Shown here: piece after piece, positions 43,046-52,708 of the stretch
How the letters are laid out: every line of letters starts with the position of its first letter
Numbering within the stretch: the first letter of the stretch is position 1
Origin: Lysobacteraceae bacterium P
Lineage (GTDB): Bacteria; Pseudomonadota; Gammaproteobacteria; Xanthomonadales; Xanthomonadaceae
Assembly: GCA_005503055.1 (NCBI GenBank)
Contig: SCOX01000006.1
Location: 1-64,000, forward strand
DNA length: 64,000 bases
Direction: 5' to 3'
Translations under genes and position numbers: made by a program
Notes under the pieces: generated by a model
What the model was told of the DNA's origin: nothing
Databases searched by the model: none
Seen by the model: only the letters and a program-made list of their open reading frames with translations

Positions 43046-45789
43046 GGATGCTCCTGGGTGGTCAGTTCGACGCGCGCGGGCTGCAGCGCGTCCGCTTCGG
43101 CGTGCACCGTGACGGCGCCGGATCGTCCCGCAACCGCGCGCACGATCACCAGCGCCAGGCCGTTGAAGGCATCGCGCTCGTGCGAGGGAAAGGCGGTCAT
43201 GTCGGTCGGATCGCCGTTGTCGGTGGCGACGATCTCGCCGGGTCCCTCGACGCTGAAGCGGATGCGCGTGTTCGCGGTGGGCGCCGGGCGGCCCGCTGCG
43301 TCGAGCACGCGCACGGTGATGAACGACAGGTCGCGTCCGTCGGCCGCGATCACGCGACGGTCGGCGGACGCCTCAAGCTTCGCGGCCGCCGTCGCCGTGC
43401 GCACGACCTGGCTCGCCCAGGGCTTGCCGTCGCGGTACGCCTGCACGCGCAGCTCGCCCGGTGCGTACACGACATCGTCCCAGCGCAGGCGGTACTCGAA
43501 CGGCGCCTTCTTCTTCCTGCCCTGAGACACGCCATTGACGAACAATTCTGCTTCGTCGCCGGACGTGAACACGTGCACCGGTGTCGCCTCGCCCTCGCGA
43601 CCCGGCCACGTCCAATGCGGCAGGACGTGCACCATCGGCACCTCCGGGCGCCAGCGCGACTGGTACAGGTAGTAGCGGTCCTTCGGGAAACCGGCCAGAT
43701 CGACGATGCCGGAGTACGAACTGCGCGAGTCGTAGTAAGGCGTGGGTTCGCCGAGGTAGTCGAAGCCGGTCCAGACGAACTCGCCGGACACGAACGGGTG
43801 CCGGTCGAGGCTGGCGAAGACCTTGTCGGCGCTGGAACCGAAATCCACCGCGTGCAGCTCGTAGGCGCTCACCTGCCGGCTCGTCGAATCGCCACCGCGC
43901 CCATCGCGCACCGGCGCGCTGTTTTGCTTCGTCACGGGGAACAGATAGACGCCGCGGCTGCTCAACGCCGAGGCGGTCTCGGTGCCGACGATGGCCTTGT
44001 CGGGGAAGCTGGCATGGAACGCGTCGTACTGCGGCGGGGTGCGGATGCGCTCGGTGCCTTCGAATTCGGCGTCCTGGCGTATGCCTTCGCCCTGGTAGTT
44101 CAATCCGATCACGTCCAGCACGCCCGGCAGCGGCATGTCGGGCTTGGCCCAGTTCATCGCGTTGATGGTCGGGCGCGTGGGGTCTTCCTCGCGCACGATG
44201 TCGTGGAGCCGCTTCGCGATCGCCGCGCCTTCATCGCCCGTGTACTGCTCGCCGACCTCGTTGCCCACGCTCCACAGCACGATGGACGGGTGGTTGCGGT
44301 CGCGGCGCAGCATCGCGCGCAGGTCGGGTTCGTGCCAGTCGGGGAAGACCAGATGGAAATCAAGCGGCGTCTTCTTGCGCTCCCATGAATCGAACACTTC
44401 ATCGACCACGAGAAGGCCCATGCGATCGGTGAGTTCCAGCAGCTCGGGCGCGGGCGGGTTGTGCGCCATGCGGATCGCGTTGGCCCCCATGTCGCGCAGG
44501 ATTTCTAGTTGGCGCTGCGCCGCGCGCACGTTGAACGCCGCGCCGAGCGCGCCCAGGTCGTGATGGTTGTTCACGCCGCGGATCACGATGCGCTCGCCGT
44601 TGGCGAGCAGGCCTTCGTTCGCGTCGAAGCGGATCGAGCGGATGCCGAACGGCGTTTCCACGCGATCGACCACGCGGCCCTCGCGCGTGAGCGTGGTGAC
44701 CGCGACATAGCGATTGGGTTGCTGCGTCGGCGGCGGGCCCCACAGGCGCGGGCGGGCGAGGGCGGTCGAAGCGGCCAGCGTCGCGCTCGACTTCGCATCG
44801 ATGCGCGCGCGCCCGCCGTCGATGCGCGCGACGGCGTCGCCGCGCTTGCGGCCCTCTTCGTCGAGCGCGAACACCTGCGTGCTCACCGACACGTCCGCCG
44901 CGTTGGCCGAGTCGTTATCGACCGACACCTCCAGGGCGATGGTCGCGCGATCGGCCGACACCTGCGGCGTGGTCAAGCGCGTGCCCCAGTGCGCGACATG
45001 CACCGGATCGGTCTTCACCAGCCAAACGTCGCGGTACAGGCCGGCGCCGGGATACCAGCGGGCCGACTCGGGCGGGTTGTCGAGGCGGATCGCGAGCTGG
45101 TTCTTTCCGCCCGGCACGATGTGTGGCGTGAGGTCCACACGCCAGCCGTTGTAGCCGTACGGCCAGCCGCCGACGAGCTCACCGTTCAACCACACCGTCG
45201 CGTACGACATCGCGCCGTCGACATCGAGGAAGACCGAACGCCCCTTGTCGCTGGCGGGAATGTCCAGCGTGCGGCGATACCACGCCGGTCCCCAGGTACG
45301 CAGGCGTCCCATGCCGCCGTAGGGTCCGTCCTTGAGGAACGGTCCGGCGATGGCCCAGTCGTGCGGCAGCGTCACGCGTTGCCAGGCGCTGTCGTCGAAG
45401 GTGGGCTGCACGAAACTCACCTCGCCGCCGGGATTTCCGGCGGGGCGGGCGTGGCGCTTCGCGGGATCGCGGATCAACGGGTTCGCGGTGGGCAGGATCC
45501 ACGGTTTGAGCACGCGCTCGCCTCGCGAGTCGACCTTGGCCGCTTCATCGGGCCGTGCGTCTGCGTCCTTGCCGTCGGCGCTGCGCGTGATGTCCGGGCG
45601 CACGTCGTAATCGAGCCCCATCGCGCCCGCGGGATCCCGGGGATGGAAGCGCCAACCGGTGTCGAGACGGATGCGCTCGCGCGTGGCATCGTCCTTCGCC
45701 GCGGCCAGTGCGAAGCCGGGAAGCAGAAGTACGACGAGGGCCATCGCCGGCCATGTGTTCCACCAGTGCCTACGAACGTTCAACGCCAC
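43042..45789 (-). CDS. GH2 beta-galactosidase/glucuronidase-like enzyme
   Basis: A 915-aa exported family 2 glycoside hydrolase. Signal peptide (PAMALVVLLLPGFALAAAK). Jelly-roll start IRLDTGWRFH, then WQRVTLPHDWAIAGPF, AWYRRTLDIPA, VDGAMSYATVWLNGELVGGW. TIM barrel with IRGVNNHHDLGALGAAFN, IRMAHNPPAPELLELTDRMG, acid/base Glu in VLWSVGNEVGEQY and nucleophile Glu in FVSGEFVWTGFDYLGEPT. C-terminal Ig-like domains follow. The sequence looks like the GalA/beta-galactosidase branch, so it may remove galactose side groups of hemicellulose, which is an inference. The start is a choice between GTG at 45789 and TTG at 45783 because no ATG fits before the signal peptide. Coupled to the GH10 gene. Confidence 0.9.
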   Translation of the reverse strand: MALNVRRHWWNTWPAMALVVLLLPGFALAAAKDDATRERIRLDTGWRFHPRDPAGAMGLDYDVRPDITRSADGKDADARPDEAAKVDSRGERVLKPWILPTANPLIRDPAKRHARPAGNPGGEVSFVQPTFDDSAWQRVTLPHDWAIAGPFLKDGPYGGMGRLRTWGPAWYRRTLDIPASDKGRSVFLDVDGAMSYATVWLNGELVGGWPYGYNGWRVDLTPHIVPGGKNQLAIRLDNPPESARWYPGAGLYRDVWLVKTDPVHVAHWGTRLTTPQVSADRATIALEVSVDNDSANAADVSVSTQVFALDEEGRKRGDAVARIDGGRARIDAKSSATLAASTALARPRLWGPPPTQQPNRYVAVTTLTREGRVVDRVETPFGIRSIRFDANEGLLANGERIVIRGVNNHHDLGALGAAFNVRAAQRQLEILRDMGANAIRMAHNPPAPELLELTDRMGLLVVDEVFDSWERKKTPLDFHLVFPDWHEPDLRAMLRRDRNHPSIVLWSVGNEVGEQYTGDEGAAIAKRLHDIVREEDPTRPTINAMNWAKPDMPLPGVLDVIGLNYQGEGIRQDAEFEGTERIRTPPQYDAFHASFPDKAIVGTETASALSSRGVYLFPVTKQNSAPVRDGRGGDSTSRQVSAYELHAVDFGSSADKVFASLDRHPFVSGEFVWTGFDYLGEPTPYYDSRSSYSGIVDLAGFPKDRYYLYQSRWRPEVPMVHVLPHWTWPGREGEATPVHVFTSGDEAELFVNGVSQGRKKKAPFEYRLRWDDVVYAPGELRVQAYRDGKPWASQVVRTATAAAKLEASADRRVIAADGRDLSFITVRVLDAAGRPAPTANTRIRFSVEGPGEIVATDNGDPTDMTAFPSHERDAFNGLALVIVRAVAGRSGAVTVHAEADALQPARVELTTQEHP

Positions 45790-45810
45790 CTCGCTTCCCC
45801 GCTCTTTGCC

Positions 45811-45835
45811 GTCCTCCCCGCGAAGGCGGGGATCC
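45811..45835. repeat. REP-type palindromic repeat, single unit
   Basis: GTCCTCCCCGCGAAGGCGGG (45811-45830) continuing GGATCC-like GATCCAC. It resembles the unit at 38936. It lies in the 91-bp gap between uxaC and the GH2 gene. Confidence 0.6.
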
Positions 45836-45880
45836 ACTCTTGAGCCCCGTCGGGCCCGGCTCACACACACACGCCAACAC

Positions 45881-47302
45881 CTACAAGCGGTACGCCTGCT
45901 TCGGCAGCCGATACGCCAGGTCCATCGCGACCTCGCTCGCTTCGTCCTCGTCCATGCGGTGTTCGACGACGAGCTTGGACAGGAACGCGCAATCGATGCG
46001 GCGGGCGACATCGTGCCGCGCGGGAATCGACAGGAACGCGCGGGTGTCGTCGTTGAAACCGATGGTGTTGTAGAAGCCGCCGCTGGCGAGCGTCTGTTCG
46101 CGGAAGCGCCACATGCCTTCGGGCGCATCGTGGAACCACCACGCCGGGCCGAGGAACAGCGTCGGGTAGTGCCCCGCGAGCGGCGCCAGCTCGCGGCTGT
46201 AGGTGCTTTCGTCCAGCGTGAAGACGATGACGGTCAGGCGCGGATCGTTGCCGAATCTATCCAGCAGCGGCTTGAGCGCATGCACGTACTCGGTGCGCAG
46301 CGGAATGTCGGCGCCCTTGTCGCGACCGTAGCGCGCGAACAGGCCGGCGTTGTGGTTTCGGAAGCAGCCCGGATGGATCTGCATGACCAGTCCGTCGTCC
46401 AGGCTCATCGCTGCCATTTCCGTCAGCACCTGCGCGCGGAACAGCTCGGCCTGCGCGGGCGTTGCGTTGCCGCGCACGACCGTGTCGAACAGCTTGCGCG
46501 CCTCATCGGGCGGGAGGTCGGCGGTCGCGGCGGTGGGATGCCCGTGGTCGGTCGACGTCGCGCCCATCTGCTTGAAGAACGCACGACGCTGCCGATGCGC
46601 GCGCAGGTAGCCGTCCCAGGTGTAGACGTCCTCGCCGGTGATCTCGCCGAAGTGGCGCAAGGCCGTGGGGAACTGTTCGTGCTCGGGATCGACCACCGGA
46701 TCCGGGCGGTAAGCCGTGATGACGCGGCCCTTCCAGCCGCTGTCGACGATCGCCTTGTGGTGTTCGAGCGGATCGAGCGGCGACTCGGTGGTGGCGATCA
46801 CTTCGATGTTGAAGCGCTCGAACAACGCGCGCGGCGTGAAGGCCGGCGTCTGCAGCGCCTCGGTGATGCTGTCGTAATAGTCGTCGGCGGTGGTTTCGCC
46901 CAGGCGCTCGCGCAGGCCGAACACATCGTGGAAGACATGGTTGAGCCACATCGACGACGGTGTTCCGCGGAACAGATGGAAGTTGCGCGCGAACACGCGC
47001 CACGCCGCACGCGGATCGACCTGCGCGCGCGACCCGTCGGCGCGCGGGATGCCCAGTTCGTCCAACGACACGCCCTGGCTGTAGAGCATGCGGAACACGT
47101 AGTGGTCCGGCACCAGCAGCAGTTCGGTCGCATCGGCGAACGGCGCGTTGGTCGCGAACCAGCCCGGATCGGTATGCCCGTGTGGACTGACGATGGGAAG
47201 CGAGGCCACCTGCGCGTAGAGGCGACGCGCGATCGCGCGCGCGGTCGGCTCGGCGGGGAAGAGGCGGTCTTCGTGGAGGTGAAGGGGTTTGGCGGTGCTC
47301 AT
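45881..47302 (-). CDS. uxaC: Glucuronate isomerase
   Basis: A 473-aa cytoplasmic enzyme of the amidohydrolase-like uronate isomerase family, interconverting D-glucuronate and D-fructuronate. Motifs: LPIVSPHGHTDPGWFATNAP (metal HxH), LLLVPDHYVFRMLYSQG, IEVIATTESPLDPLEHH, TSTDHGHPTAATADL, MQIHPGCFRNHN, and C-terminal WWFHDAPEGMWRFREQ and FVLDDTRAF-type GFNDDTRAFLSIPARHD. ATG at 47302 gives MSTAKPLHLHEDRLFP, the usual start. First step of glucuronate use after alpha-glucuronidases release it; the next enzymes are encoded at 39082 and 33217. Confidence 0.96.
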   Translation of the reverse strand: MSTAKPLHLHEDRLFPAEPTARAIARRLYAQVASLPIVSPHGHTDPGWFATNAPFADATELLLVPDHYVFRMLYSQGVSLDELGIPRADGSRAQVDPRAAWRVFARNFHLFRGTPSSMWLNHVFHDVFGLRERLGETTADDYYDSITEALQTPAFTPRALFERFNIEVIATTESPLDPLEHHKAIVDSGWKGRVITAYRPDPVVDPEHEQFPTALRHFGEITGEDVYTWDGYLRAHRQRRAFFKQMGATSTDHGHPTAATADLPPDEARKLFDTVVRGNATPAQAELFRAQVLTEMAAMSLDDGLVMQIHPGCFRNHNAGLFARYGRDKGADIPLRTEYVHALKPLLDRFGNDPRLTVIVFTLDESTYSRELAPLAGHYPTLFLGPAWWFHDAPEGMWRFREQTLASGGFYNTIGFNDDTRAFLSIPARHDVARRIDCAFLSKLVVEHRMDEDEASEVAMDLAYRLPKQAYRL

Positions 47303-47411
47303 GTGGTGTTCTCTGCTCACGGGGCGGCGTTGCTGCCCGCCGCCTTCCAATCGTCAATCCCGCAAATGCGGGCAACCTCTTTTTACTAGCGCGAACGACG
47401 CGGGTGCGTAT

Positions 47412-50267
47412 TCACAGTTTCGGACTCTCCGGCGCGCCCAGGTAACTGCGACGGGCGTCATCGCGCGCGATTTCGACCCGCTGCAGCACGACGCCCGGAT
47501 CGATGCGCCACACGCGCAGCGTGCGATTGCCCGCCGCGGCGCGATGGCGCGAGGTGCCGACGTACACACTGTCGCTCACCGCGCGTGTCCACGCCTTGAA
47601 ATCCGGGTGTTCGGGCGTCGGATCGGACTTCACCGTGACGATCTGCGGCGCCTGGTCGTCGATCGAGACGGCGTAGCGCAGCCCGCCGCGATGCTGGAAG
47701 TCCAGGGTCGGAGACATCACCACGCGCACGTCGAAAGCGCCGTCGCGTGCGAGATGGATGGGGTACTCCAGCCATGCGCCGCGCTCGTTAGGCTCGCCGG
47801 CAGCGGCGGTGACCGGGAACGAGGTGACGCCCGAGAGCGTGCGGCCCAGGTTCGGGATCGTCCGCCATTGCAGGCCTTGCGGCGCCACCGCGCGGGCATG
47901 GTGTTCGGCCTCGATGGCGATGCGGCCGTCGCTCTCGACGAAGCCGTGGATCGTGGCGGTGTCGGTCGGCTTGACGATCGGCACGTCGATCGCGATCCGC
48001 GTGCCTTCGTCGCCGCGCACGGTGACGCGTGCGGCGTGCGCGCCGATGGGCGCTGCGTTCCAGTCGATCTGCACGCGCAGCGGTTGTTCGTCGGTGACGG
48101 CGCCCGAGGCGGGAACCACGCGTACCCACGGCTGCGATGCGCTGGCCTCGAAGTGGAAGGGTTCGCTTCCGCGGTTGAAGACCACCAGGCCGCGCGAGCG
48201 CGTGGCGGACGCATCGAGCACCGGAAGCGCGGCCGAGGCCCGTGCGCCCGGCCACGCCGCGGCATCGCCTTCCACCGCCAAGCCCATCGCCGCCCCGGCC
48301 ATGGGGGCGACGCTCTCCAACTCGGGCATGAGGTTGCGTTCGGGTTGCTGCCAGCCGGTGTAGCCGATGCGCGGCTGCGACATCATGTGGACCCACTTGC
48401 CACCGGCGATGTCCTGCTCATAGACGCGCGCCAGTTCGGCATCGCGATCGAACAGCGCCCGCGCCAGTTCGGCCTGCGTATTGGCCGACGTACGCCCCTG
48501 CGCGGCGTACAGGTGGTTGCGGCCGACGGCCACGTACATCGCGTTCAAGTTCGCGCTCGCGACGATGGGGTACTCCACGAGCTGGTAGTACGCATCGCGA
48601 TATTCCGCGCCCAGGGCGGCGCCGACGGCCCGCGCCTGTTCGACCAGGGCGCTCCATTCGGAGGTGATGCGTTCGGCCTCACCGTCGTCGATCAGGCTCC
48701 AGGTATCGGCCGTCAGCAGTTCCGGCTTGCGCCGCGCGTTGTACTGCGTGTAACGGCTCAGCAGTTCGCCGATCTGCGCCGCGTGCGTGGGGCCGAACTG
48801 CTCGGATGCCCAGTCGGCCGGATAACGCGCCAGGCGCTCCAGCGGGAACGCGTCGGGCTTCCACGCGTAGTCGAGGAAGAACGAGATCGGGAACTCCATC
48901 GGCTTGAGGTCGCCGACGTTGACGACCCACAGCCGCGTCGCGCCGTACTCGTGCGCCAGATGCATCTGCTCCCACGTGCGTTCGATCTGCGTGGTGTTGA
49001 GCCATTTGTAGTTGCGCGGCCCACCGACGTAGTCGAAGTGGTAGTACACGCCGTAACCGCCGCCACGCGTGTCGCCGGGCTTGGGAAGGCGGCGGATGTT
49101 GCCCCAGTTGTCGTCGGAGAACAGCAGCGTGACGTCGTCCGGCACCTGCATGCCGGCGTCGAAGTAGTCCTGCACTTCCTTGTAGAGCGCCCACACCTGC
49201 GGCGTGCGCTCAGGCGGCTTGCCGGTGAGGTCGGCGAGGATGTTGCGCTGATCGGCGACGATCGTCTGCAGAAGATCGATCGCGGTGCCCAGCGTCATCG
49301 GTTCGTCGCCGTCGCCGCGCATGCCCAGCGTGACGACGCTTTCGTTCGTGCCCATGCGCGTGATGCCGTCGCGCCAGAACGTGCGCAGGTTGTCGGCGTT
49401 CTTCGCGTAGTCCCAGGGACCCTTGCCGTGGCGCTCCCACTCGACGTGCGCGCGCATCATCGGTTCGTGGTGGCTGGTGCCGATCACCACGCCGTATTCA
49501 TCGGCCAGTTTCGGACTGCGCGGATCGTCGTCGGCGAATGCGCGGCCCCACATCGCGGGCCACAGGTAGTTGCCTTTCAAGCGCAGGATCAGCTCGAAGA
49601 CCCGTCCGTAGAAGCGGTGATCCGGAGCGCCGTAGGTGGCCTTGATCCAGCCGCCCAGCGCGGGGTCTTCGTCGTTGAGGAAGATGCCGCGATAGCGAAC
49701 CTCGGGCGCGTCGATGAAGCGACCCGGGGCGATGAAGCGGGTTTCGCGCGCGGGCACGGGCACGTCGGCCCACCACGACCACGGCGATACGCCCAGGCGG
49801 CGCGAGAGTTCGTACAGGCCGAAGATCGTGCCGCGCTTGTCTGCGCCGACGACGACCAGTGCGCGGTCGATACCGGGTTCGGGGCGCTCGACGACCTGCA
49901 GGAGATAGCCTTCCCAGCGGTCGGCGACGTCCTTCGTGTCGATGCGTTTGGCCTTGACGATGCGGTCGATGCGCGCGCTGCGACCGAGCGTGCCGGCGAT
50001 GATCGCGGTCTTCGCTGATCGGGCATCGGCGTTCGCGCCGGCCACTTTCGACAGATCGGCCTGGAGATCGCGGGCGGCGCGCAGCACGCCGGGGAAATCG
50101 GCGTCGTCGGTGAGCACCCGCGCGGTGCGGCCGTGGTCGACGAGCGCCATCGCGCCGGCCACCGCGGTGTCGCAGACCGTGGCGGGCTGGTCGCATTGCG
50201 TGGCCGCGAACGACGGTGCGCTGGCGGCCATGACCAGCGCCGCGACGACGACTCGCACCTGCGTCAT
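47412..50267 (-). CDS. GH115 xylan alpha-glucuronidase
   Basis: A 951-aa exported enzyme that can release glucuronic acid from internal as well as terminal positions of xylan, complementing the GH67 enzyme. Signal peptide (MTQVRVVVAALVMAASAPSF). Visible signatures: FGLYELSRRLGVSPWSWWADV, YRGIFLNDEDPALGGWIK, LRLKGNYLWPAMWGRAFADD, IGTSHHEPMMRAHVEW, LLFSDDNWGNIRRLP, GGGYGVYYHFDYVGGPRNYKWLN, RLWVVNVGDLKPMEFP and the C-terminal RIAIEAEHHARAV domain. No key residue is obviously missing. ATG at 50267 overlaps the stop of the upstream GH10 gene by 4 nt. The length is typical. Confidence 0.95.
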   Translation of the reverse strand: MTQVRVVVAALVMAASAPSFAATQCDQPATVCDTAVAGAMALVDHGRTARVLTDDADFPGVLRAARDLQADLSKVAGANADARSAKTAIIAGTLGRSARIDRIVKAKRIDTKDVADRWEGYLLQVVERPEPGIDRALVVVGADKRGTIFGLYELSRRLGVSPWSWWADVPVPARETRFIAPGRFIDAPEVRYRGIFLNDEDPALGGWIKATYGAPDHRFYGRVFELILRLKGNYLWPAMWGRAFADDDPRSPKLADEYGVVIGTSHHEPMMRAHVEWERHGKGPWDYAKNADNLRTFWRDGITRMGTNESVVTLGMRGDGDEPMTLGTAIDLLQTIVADQRNILADLTGKPPERTPQVWALYKEVQDYFDAGMQVPDDVTLLFSDDNWGNIRRLPKPGDTRGGGYGVYYHFDYVGGPRNYKWLNTTQIERTWEQMHLAHEYGATRLWVVNVGDLKPMEFPISFFLDYAWKPDAFPLERLARYPADWASEQFGPTHAAQIGELLSRYTQYNARRKPELLTADTWSLIDDGEAERITSEWSALVEQARAVGAALGAEYRDAYYQLVEYPIVASANLNAMYVAVGRNHLYAAQGRTSANTQAELARALFDRDAELARVYEQDIAGGKWVHMMSQPRIGYTGWQQPERNLMPELESVAPMAGAAMGLAVEGDAAAWPGARASAALPVLDASATRSRGLVVFNRGSEPFHFEASASQPWVRVVPASGAVTDEQPLRVQIDWNAAPIGAHAARVTVRGDEGTRIAIDVPIVKPTDTATIHGFVESDGRIAIEAEHHARAVAPQGLQWRTIPNLGRTLSGVTSFPVTAAAGEPNERGAWLEYPIHLARDGAFDVRVVMSPTLDFQHRGGLRYAVSIDDQAPQIVTVKSDPTPEHPDFKAWTRAVSDSVYVGTSRHRAAAGNRTLRVWRIDPGVVLQRVEIARDDARRSYLGAPESPKL

Positions 50268-51268
50268 GGTGCAGGCTGTGCCGTGCCGCCGACGTACTCG
50301 CGCAGCCACTTCAACGCCGGGCGCTCGCTGCCGTCCTTGCGCACCAGGTACGCCTTCTCTTTCTGGCGCCACAGGCCCGGACGGAAACCCCACAGGGTCA
50401 CGCCCTTCACGGCCGGGTGGTTCCAGAAGACGGGGAAGATCCGCTGGTAGTCCTTGAGTTGCTCTTCGTCCGTGGCGCCGTCGATGTCCAGCTCGGTCAC
50501 GTAGATCGGCAGGCCGGTCCGGGCCAGGTAGTCGAGGTTCGCCTTGTGCACCGACATCGGCACGTCGGGCTTGGTCGCGAAGGCGTGGCCCTGCACGCCG
50601 ATGCCGTCGACGAGGTTTTCCTTCTGCAGCAGTTCGACGATTTCGCGGTAGCGCTTCGTCGCGTCGGGCTTGTTGGTGATGTTGTAGTCGTTGATCAGCA
50701 GCTTCGAGTTCGGGAAGTGCTTGCGGGCGAGGCGGTAGGATTCGACGATCCAGTCCCAACCGCTCGCGCCGCTGCCACCGAGCGCCTCGATGTAGTTGCC
50801 GCCACCTTTGTCGTTCTTGTTCGGCGGATCGTTGAGCGGTTCATTGACGACTTCGACATAGTCCAGCTGCGGATAGCGTTGCGCGACCGCGGCGAACCAC
50901 TCCTCGATCTCCTCGCGCTGCTCGGCGGGCGGGAGCTTCTCGATCCACTCCGGCTGCTGGTTGCCCCAGACCATCACGTGCATCTGGAACGGCAGGCCGT
51001 TGTCCTTGGCGGCGCGGTAAGCCTCGTCGAGACCGCTCCAGTCCATGCGGTCGCGCTTGCGTTCGACTTCGCCCCATTTGCCGGCGTTCTCCGGCGTGAC
51101 CTTGTTCCAGTAGCGCGCAAAATCCTTCGATTGCGGCTTGCTGTATGCGCTGCCCAGGAACTTGGACTGGCCCGCGGCGAGCGGGGTCGCGGTCGTCGCG
51201 TCCTGCGCGTGCAGGACCGTCGGTGCCATGGCCAAGAGCGCGCAAAGAAGTGCGTGGTGGTGCGTCAT
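50264..51268 (-). CDS. GH10 endo-1,4-beta-xylanase (second copy)
   Basis: A 334-aa exported xylanase. Signal peptide (MTHHHALLCALLAMAPTVLHAQ). GH10 barrel with VTPENAGKWGEVERKRD, FQMHVMVWGNQQPEWIE, acid/base Glu143 in VEVVNEPLND, DGIGVQGHAFATK, nucleophile Glu259 in PIYVTELDIDG and TLWGFRPGLWRQKEKAYL. It is clearly a different subgroup from the copy at 41879: shorter loops and the RPGLWR motif. ATG at 51268 is preceded by AGGAGGG; an ATG at 51301 overlapping the upstream stop codon by 4 nt is an alternative start. The last codons overlap the GH115 gene start. Confidence 0.95.
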   Translation of the reverse strand: MTHHHALLCALLAMAPTVLHAQDATTATPLAAGQSKFLGSAYSKPQSKDFARYWNKVTPENAGKWGEVERKRDRMDWSGLDEAYRAAKDNGLPFQMHVMVWGNQQPEWIEKLPPAEQREEIEEWFAAVAQRYPQLDYVEVVNEPLNDPPNKNDKGGGNYIEALGGSGASGWDWIVESYRLARKHFPNSKLLINDYNITNKPDATKRYREIVELLQKENLVDGIGVQGHAFATKPDVPMSVHKANLDYLARTGLPIYVTELDIDGATDEEQLKDYQRIFPVFWNHPAVKGVTLWGFRPGLWRQKEKAYLVRKDGSERPALKWLREYVGGTAQPAP

Positions 51269-51297
51269 GCCGTCCCTCCTACGGATGAATGTCGTGG

Positions 51298-52599
51298 TCA
51301 TGCGGCCGACTTGCCTTCAAGCGCCGCCGGTTGCAGCTTCGGTACGAGCAGGTGCACGACGAGCAATGCGATCAGGTAAGCCGAGCCTGCGATCAGGAAG
51401 ATGCGCGCGTAGCTGCCGGTGGCTTCGAGCTGCGCGCCGGTGTAGATGGACATCATCATGCCGCCCACCGCTCCGGCGAAGCCGCCGATGCCGACCACCG
51501 AGGCCACGGCGCGGCGCGGGAACATGTCCGACGGAAGCGTGAAGACATTGGCCGACCAGCCTTGGTGGCCTGCCATCGCCAGGCCGATCAGCGCGACGGC
51601 GATCCACAGATTGTCCACCTGCGTGACCAGCACGATCGGCGCCACACACAGCGCGCACGCCAGCATCGCGCCCTTGCGCGCGCGGTTGACGTCCCAGCCA
51701 AGTCGCATGAAGCGTCCCGCCAGCCAGCCGCCGGCGATGCTGCCGACGTCGGCCATCAGGTAGACGACGATCATCGGCAGGCCGATCGTGGCGAGCGAGA
51801 GCTTGTATTCCGAGGCGAGGAATTTGCCGAGCCAGAACAGGAACAGCCACCACACCGGATCGGTTATGAACTTCGCGGCGATGAACGCCCACGCCTGGCG
51901 ATACCGCAGCAGCTGCAGCCACGGGATCTTCACCGTCGGCTCCGGCGGATCGCTGCGGATGTGCGCGAGTTCCGCGGCCGACAGCTTCGGTTGGTTCTCC
52001 GGCGTGCGGTAGGTCAGCAGCCATGCTGCGAGCCACGTCGCGCTGAGCGCGCCGGTGAAAAGAAAGGCCGCCTGCCAGCCCCACGTCGCGGCGATGATCG
52101 GAACGAGCAATGGCGCGAGCACGGCGCCGACGTTGGAACCGGCGTTGAACACGCCCACGGCGAGTGCGCGTTCGCGTCGCGGGAACCATTCCGCCACGGT
52201 CTTGATGGCAGCGGGGAAGTTGCCTGCCTCGCCCAGGCCCAGCGCGAAGCGCGCGAGCGCGAAACCGACCACCGTGCCCGCGAGCGCATGCGCCATCGCC
52301 GCCACGCTCCACACGCTGATCGCGATGGCGTAGCCGATGCGCGTGCCGAAGCGGTCGATGATCGCGCCCGTGCACAGCAGGCCGATGGCGTAGGCGGCCT
52401 GGAACGAGGTGACGATGTAGCCGTACTGGATTTCGTTCCAGCCGATCTCCGTCTGCAGGAACGGGGCGAGCACGCCGAGCACCTGGCGGTCGACGTAATT
52501 GATCGTCGTCGCCGCCAGCAACATGGCGCATACGCGCCAGCGGTACATGCCGATCCTGGTGGTCGAAGCCGATGCTTCGGCGGTGGCCAGGTCGTTCAT
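51298..52599 (-). CDS. ExuT-like MFS hexuronate transporter
   Basis: A 433-aa inner-membrane transporter of the anion:cation symporter family with about 12 helices. Motifs: TTINYVDRQVLGVLAPFLQ, AIIDRFGTRIGYAIAI, FALGLGEAGNFPAAIKTVAEW, RALAVGVFNAGSNVGAVLA and GMMMSIYTGAQLEATGSY. The GEAGNFPAAIK motif is characteristic of ExuT/hexuronate carriers. It would import glucuronate or small aldouronates released by GH67/GH115. First gene of the minus-strand transcript running to the SMP-30 gene, starting 389 bp from the divergent TonB-dependent transporter gene. Confidence 0.93.
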   Translation of the reverse strand: MNDLATAEASASTTRIGMYRWRVCAMLLAATTINYVDRQVLGVLAPFLQTEIGWNEIQYGYIVTSFQAAYAIGLLCTGAIIDRFGTRIGYAIAISVWSVAAMAHALAGTVVGFALARFALGLGEAGNFPAAIKTVAEWFPRRERALAVGVFNAGSNVGAVLAPLLVPIIAATWGWQAAFLFTGALSATWLAAWLLTYRTPENQPKLSAAELAHIRSDPPEPTVKIPWLQLLRYRQAWAFIAAKFITDPVWWLFLFWLGKFLASEYKLSLATIGLPMIVVYLMADVGSIAGGWLAGRFMRLGWDVNRARKGAMLACALCVAPIVLVTQVDNLWIAVALIGLAMAGHQGWSANVFTLPSDMFPRRAVASVVGIGGFAGAVGGMMMSIYTGAQLEATGSYARIFLIAGSAYLIALLVVHLLVPKLQPAALEGKSAA

Positions 52600-52694
52600 G
52601 CGCGCGCGGCCCCGTGAGGCATCGCGATGGTGAAAACAGCGGTGGACATTGGTCGCGATCCCCCTGCGCGGATGGCAGGCATCGAAGGAAAAAG

Positions 52695-52708
52695 TGGTAG
52701 CGCTATCA
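52695..52708. promoter_or_regulatory. xyl-box, exuT side
   Basis: TGGTAGCGCTATCA differs from the consensus TGGTAGCGCTAACA at one base. It lies 96 bp upstream of the ExuT-like gene start. Confidence 0.85.

Noticed and set aside
47359-47395. CCCGC/GCGGG hairpin followed by a T-run
   Set aside because: The T-run follows the hairpin on the plus strand, where no gene ends nearby; on the minus strand it is not a terminator shape.
47289-50018. A 909-codon plus-strand open frame
   Set aside because: Opposite the GH115 gene, whose motifs are clear.
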